Assembly: GCA_937968015.1 (NCBI GenBank)
Contig: CALBSO010000090.1
Location: forward strand, 1 to 47,042
Reading direction: 5' to 3'
DNA from: an uncultured Thermomicrobia bacterium
Lineage (GTDB): Bacteria; Chloroflexota; Chloroflexia; Thermomicrobiales; JALYUS01
DNA length: 47,042 nt
In this document: piece after piece, positions 45,010 to 47,042 of the stretch
Numbering within the stretch: position 1 is the stretch's first letter
Layout: each line of letters opens with the position of its first letter
The notes under the pieces: generated by a model
Told to the model about the DNA's origin: nothing
Seen by the model: the letters and a program-made list of their open reading frames with translations, nothing else
Databases searched by the model: none
Made by a program: the position numbers and the translations under genes

Positions 45010-46751
45010 CAGCGATACATGACACGGCCAGCGGCGCCAAACAGAATATCCTTGTCTGCGTCGCGTGGCCATACGCGAGCGGTGCGCGCCATGTTGGGCA
45101 CATGTCAACCTACATTCCTGGCGATGTCTTCGCGCGCTACCACCGGATGAAAGGGAACAACGTGCTGATGGTTTCCGGCTCCGACCAGCACGGAACGCCA
45201 GTCACGCTCGTTGCCGACCGCGAAGGGAAGTCGCCGGAGGAAGTCGCGCGGTACTACCACACGATAATCAAAGATGGCTTCGACCGCATGGGGATGATCT
45301 GGGATCTCTATACAGAGACGCACACGGAGAACCATATCGCGGTCACGCAATCCGTCTTCACCAGCCTGCTCAACGCGGGATATCTCTTCACGCAGACAAC
45401 GGACCAAATGTTCGATCCCGTCGCGAACCGATTCCTCCCGGATCGGTATATCGAAGGGACGTGCCCAATTTGTGGCTACGAGGACGCGCGCGGCGATCAG
45501 TGTGACAACTGCGGCAACACGCTTGATCCGGTAGATCTCATTAACCCTCGCTCGAAGTTAACCAAGGCGACTCCGGAGTTGCGGCCGACCGAGCACTTCT
45601 TTTTCGATCTCCCGCAGTTTTCGGAGCGCTTGCTGGCATGGATTCAGACGCACGATAACTGGCGGCCGAATGTGCGCCGCTTTACCGAGAATTGGGTGCG
45701 TGAAGGGTTGAAACCGCGTGCAATCACGCGCGATCTTGACTGGGGCGTGCCGATTCCCGTTCCCGGCTTCGAGGAGAAGCGCATCTATGTCTGGTTCGAT
45801 GCGGTAATCGGCTACCTCAGCGCGAGTATTGAATGGGCGAACCGCCAGGGTGACCCGGAAGCGTGGCGGCAGTGGTGGGCACTGGACAAGGAAGGGAATG
45901 CGCCAAGTACGTCGTATTACTTCATCGGCAAAGACAATGTGCCGTTCCATACGATCATCTGGCCCGCGATCCTCATGGGAGTCGGCGGCCTCGTGTTGCC
46001 GACCGATGTGCCGGCGGTCGAATTCATGCTGCTGAACGATCAGAAGATCAGCACGAGCCGGGGTATCGTCATTACGCTGCCGGATTATCTCAGCCGGTAC
46101 GACCCCGATCCGTTGCGCTACTTCGTCATCGCCAGTTCGCCCGAGGCGCGCGACACGAGTTTCACCTGGTCCGAGTTCTTCCGGCGGAATAATGACGAAC
46201 TTGTCGCGACGTACGGCAACCTCGTCAATCGCGTCCTCTCGCTCACGCAGCGATACGGCAGTGGCGTCGTTCCAGACCCTGGACCGTTCGACGATGATGA
46301 CCGCGAGATGCTGGCGCATGCCCATGCGGCGTTCGCTGCCATCGGTGGCCTGATCGAAGGTGTGCATCTGAAGGAGGCGATTAACGCGGTGATGGCGCTC
46401 GCCGCCGAGTTCAACCGCTACCTTGAACGCAAGAAGCCATGGGAGACGGGCAAGTCGGACGCCGAGCGCACGCGAACAACGTTGTATGTGGCGCTGCAAG
46501 GGTTGCATGCACTCCGTCTCCTCTTCGCCCCCTTCATTCCGTTTTCCGCGCAGCAGGTCCACCTGATGCTCGGCTATGTCGGTGGTGACCCGAATGGTGC
46601 GAATGGCGGCGTGGCTGACGAAGTATGGGAATATCGTGACCTCGCGCCCGGCCGCGCATTGCCGAAACCGAAGCCACTCTTTCGCAAACTGGACGAAACG
46701 CAACTGGCGGAGGAGATGGAACGCCTCCGCGCGACGTTCGGTGGGGACTGA
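45006..46751 (+). CDS. metG: Methionyl-tRNA synthetase
   Basis: 581 aa, class Ia synthetase. HIGH appears as HVGH (29-32) in GARHVGHMSTYIPGD; the KMSKS counterpart is KISTS (347-351). The zinc knuckle has one CxxC pair and a second CxxC (CPIC..CDNC, about 153-169). The SGSDQHGTP and FDAVIGYLSAS stretches are classical. It ends near 580 without the C-terminal EMAP/Arc1p tRNA-binding domain found in many ~650-aa MetRS. The GTG at 45006 overlaps the upstream glycosyltransferase stop, so its translation depends on that gene. No T-box is seen. Confidence 0.95.
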   Translation: MTAIHDTASGAKQNILVCVAWPYASGARHVGHMSTYIPGDVFARYHRMKGNNVLMVSGSDQHGTPVTLVADREGKSPEEVARYYHTIIKDGFDRMGMIWDLYTETHTENHIAVTQSVFTSLLNAGYLFTQTTDQMFDPVANRFLPDRYIEGTCPICGYEDARGDQCDNCGNTLDPVDLINPRSKLTKATPELRPTEHFFFDLPQFSERLLAWIQTHDNWRPNVRRFTENWVREGLKPRAITRDLDWGVPIPVPGFEEKRIYVWFDAVIGYLSASIEWANRQGDPEAWRQWWALDKEGNAPSTSYYFIGKDNVPFHTIIWPAILMGVGGLVLPTDVPAVEFMLLNDQKISTSRGIVITLPDYLSRYDPDPLRYFVIASSPEARDTSFTWSEFFRRNNDELVATYGNLVNRVLSLTQRYGSGVVPDPGPFDDDDREMLAHAHAAFAAIGGLIEGVHLKEAINAVMALAAEFNRYLERKKPWETGKSDAERTRTTLYVALQGLHALRLLFAPFIPFSAQQVHLMLGYVGGDPNGANGGVADEVWEYRDLAPGRALPKPKPLFRKLDETQLAEEMERLRATFGGD

Positions 46752-46761
46752 GGGGGCGGAA

Positions 46762-47022
46762 TCAGACGACAACAGGCACCGGCGCCCACAGAAGATCACG
46801 AACTACATGCGCGGTCGCGGTCTGCGCGCAGAGCACGGGGACGGCGGCCCCCATGGCAAAATATGCTTTGGCGTCCGGCCCGAAACCCATGCAATCAAGG
46901 ACGATGCCCTCAACACGCGCGGCGGCGAATTGGCGGAGAACGTCGTCCCAGGTAGTGGGCGGCTGATACGGCGAGGCGATCGCGAGGGTTAAGTACGTGC
47001 TGGTAAATTCACGGTGAGGGGA
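46762..47022 (-). pseudogene. AroM-like protein, C-terminal fragment (truncated or frameshifted)
   Basis: The minus-strand frame reads ..LAIASPYQPPTTWDDVLRQF.. then GIVLDCMGFGPDAKAY and VPVLCAQTATAHVVRDLL, ending at TGA 46762. This resembles the last ~75 residues of AroM/Asp-Glu-racemase superfamily proteins (VLDCMG-type motif). Upstream the frame meets a TAA at 47023-47025 and has no good start, while the neighbouring frame stays open to the window edge. A frameshift near 46990-47000 or simple decay is possible. It is convergent with metG, 10 nt apart. Confidence 0.45.
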
Positions 47023-47042
47023 TTATCCTCCAGATCGGAGGT

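Noticed and set aside
45558..46799. 413-codon minus-strand open frame
   Set aside because: Antisense of metG. Only its last bases fall in the AroM-like region, in a different frame.

Overview
The window is GC-rich, densely packed bacterial chromosome. Gene content suggests Chloroflexota (perhaps the Thermomicrobia side): a bacterial B-family DNA polymerase, PH/SHOCT and DUF4352-like proteins, a T-box leader on valS, many GTG/TTG starts, and GatB for tRNA amidation. This placement is inference from gene families, with no rRNA to test it. No phage, transposase, integrase or CRISPR array was seen.

Layout. 1-97: end of initiator tRNA-fMet and a bidirectional terminator. 103-9070: DNA polymerase II (-) diverges from an Asp/Glu/hydantoin-type racemase (+). 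The racemase converges on a four-gene minus-strand operon: upp, S9 peptidase, cyclic amidohydrolase, N-acyl-D-amino-acid deacylase. 8874-14496: tRNA-Pro, then an ECF sigma/anti-sigma pair overlapping an ABC ATPase, followed by a two-module FtsX/MacB permease and a MacA-like adaptor, behind an ECF-type promoter. 14514-16039: a methyltransferase, the remnant of another methyltransferase with a hexamer repeat, and a small membrane protein. 16085-19877 (-): M28 peptidase, recO, PH-SHOCT protein, purine nucleoside phosphorylase. 20109-24958 (+): small zincin, membrane protein, gyrB, amidase. 24972-28354 (-): DUF4352-like protein, tRNA-Ile2(CAU), a malate/lactate-type dehydrogenase and a membrane-anchored carboxypeptidase-regulatory-like protein.

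28454-37454 (+) starts with a complete promoter and T-box leader with a readable valine specifier, then valS. After valS comes a tight run of flavin reductase, glutaredoxin-like protein, TPR protein, GT4, small coiled-coil protein, GT4, GT4. 37458-40240 (-) holds two tandem glutamate dehydrogenases that share an 899-bp perfectly identical tract between diverged ends, the signature of recent gene conversion. 40387-41883 is gatB with promoter and terminator. 41982-46751 (+): a geranylgeranyl-reductase-family flavoprotein, a GT2, a DPM1-like GT2 and metG translationally coupled to the last. The edge carries an AroM-like fragment.

The most promising associations are (i) the racemase/cyclic amidohydrolase/D-aminoacylase/upp cluster, consistent with scavenging of cyclic ureides and N-acylated D-amino acids; (ii) the self-regulated ECF sigma-MacAB-like efflux operon; (iii) a GGR-family reductase beside a DPM1-like transferase, suggesting a modified polyprenyl lipid carrier. 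All three functional readings are inference.
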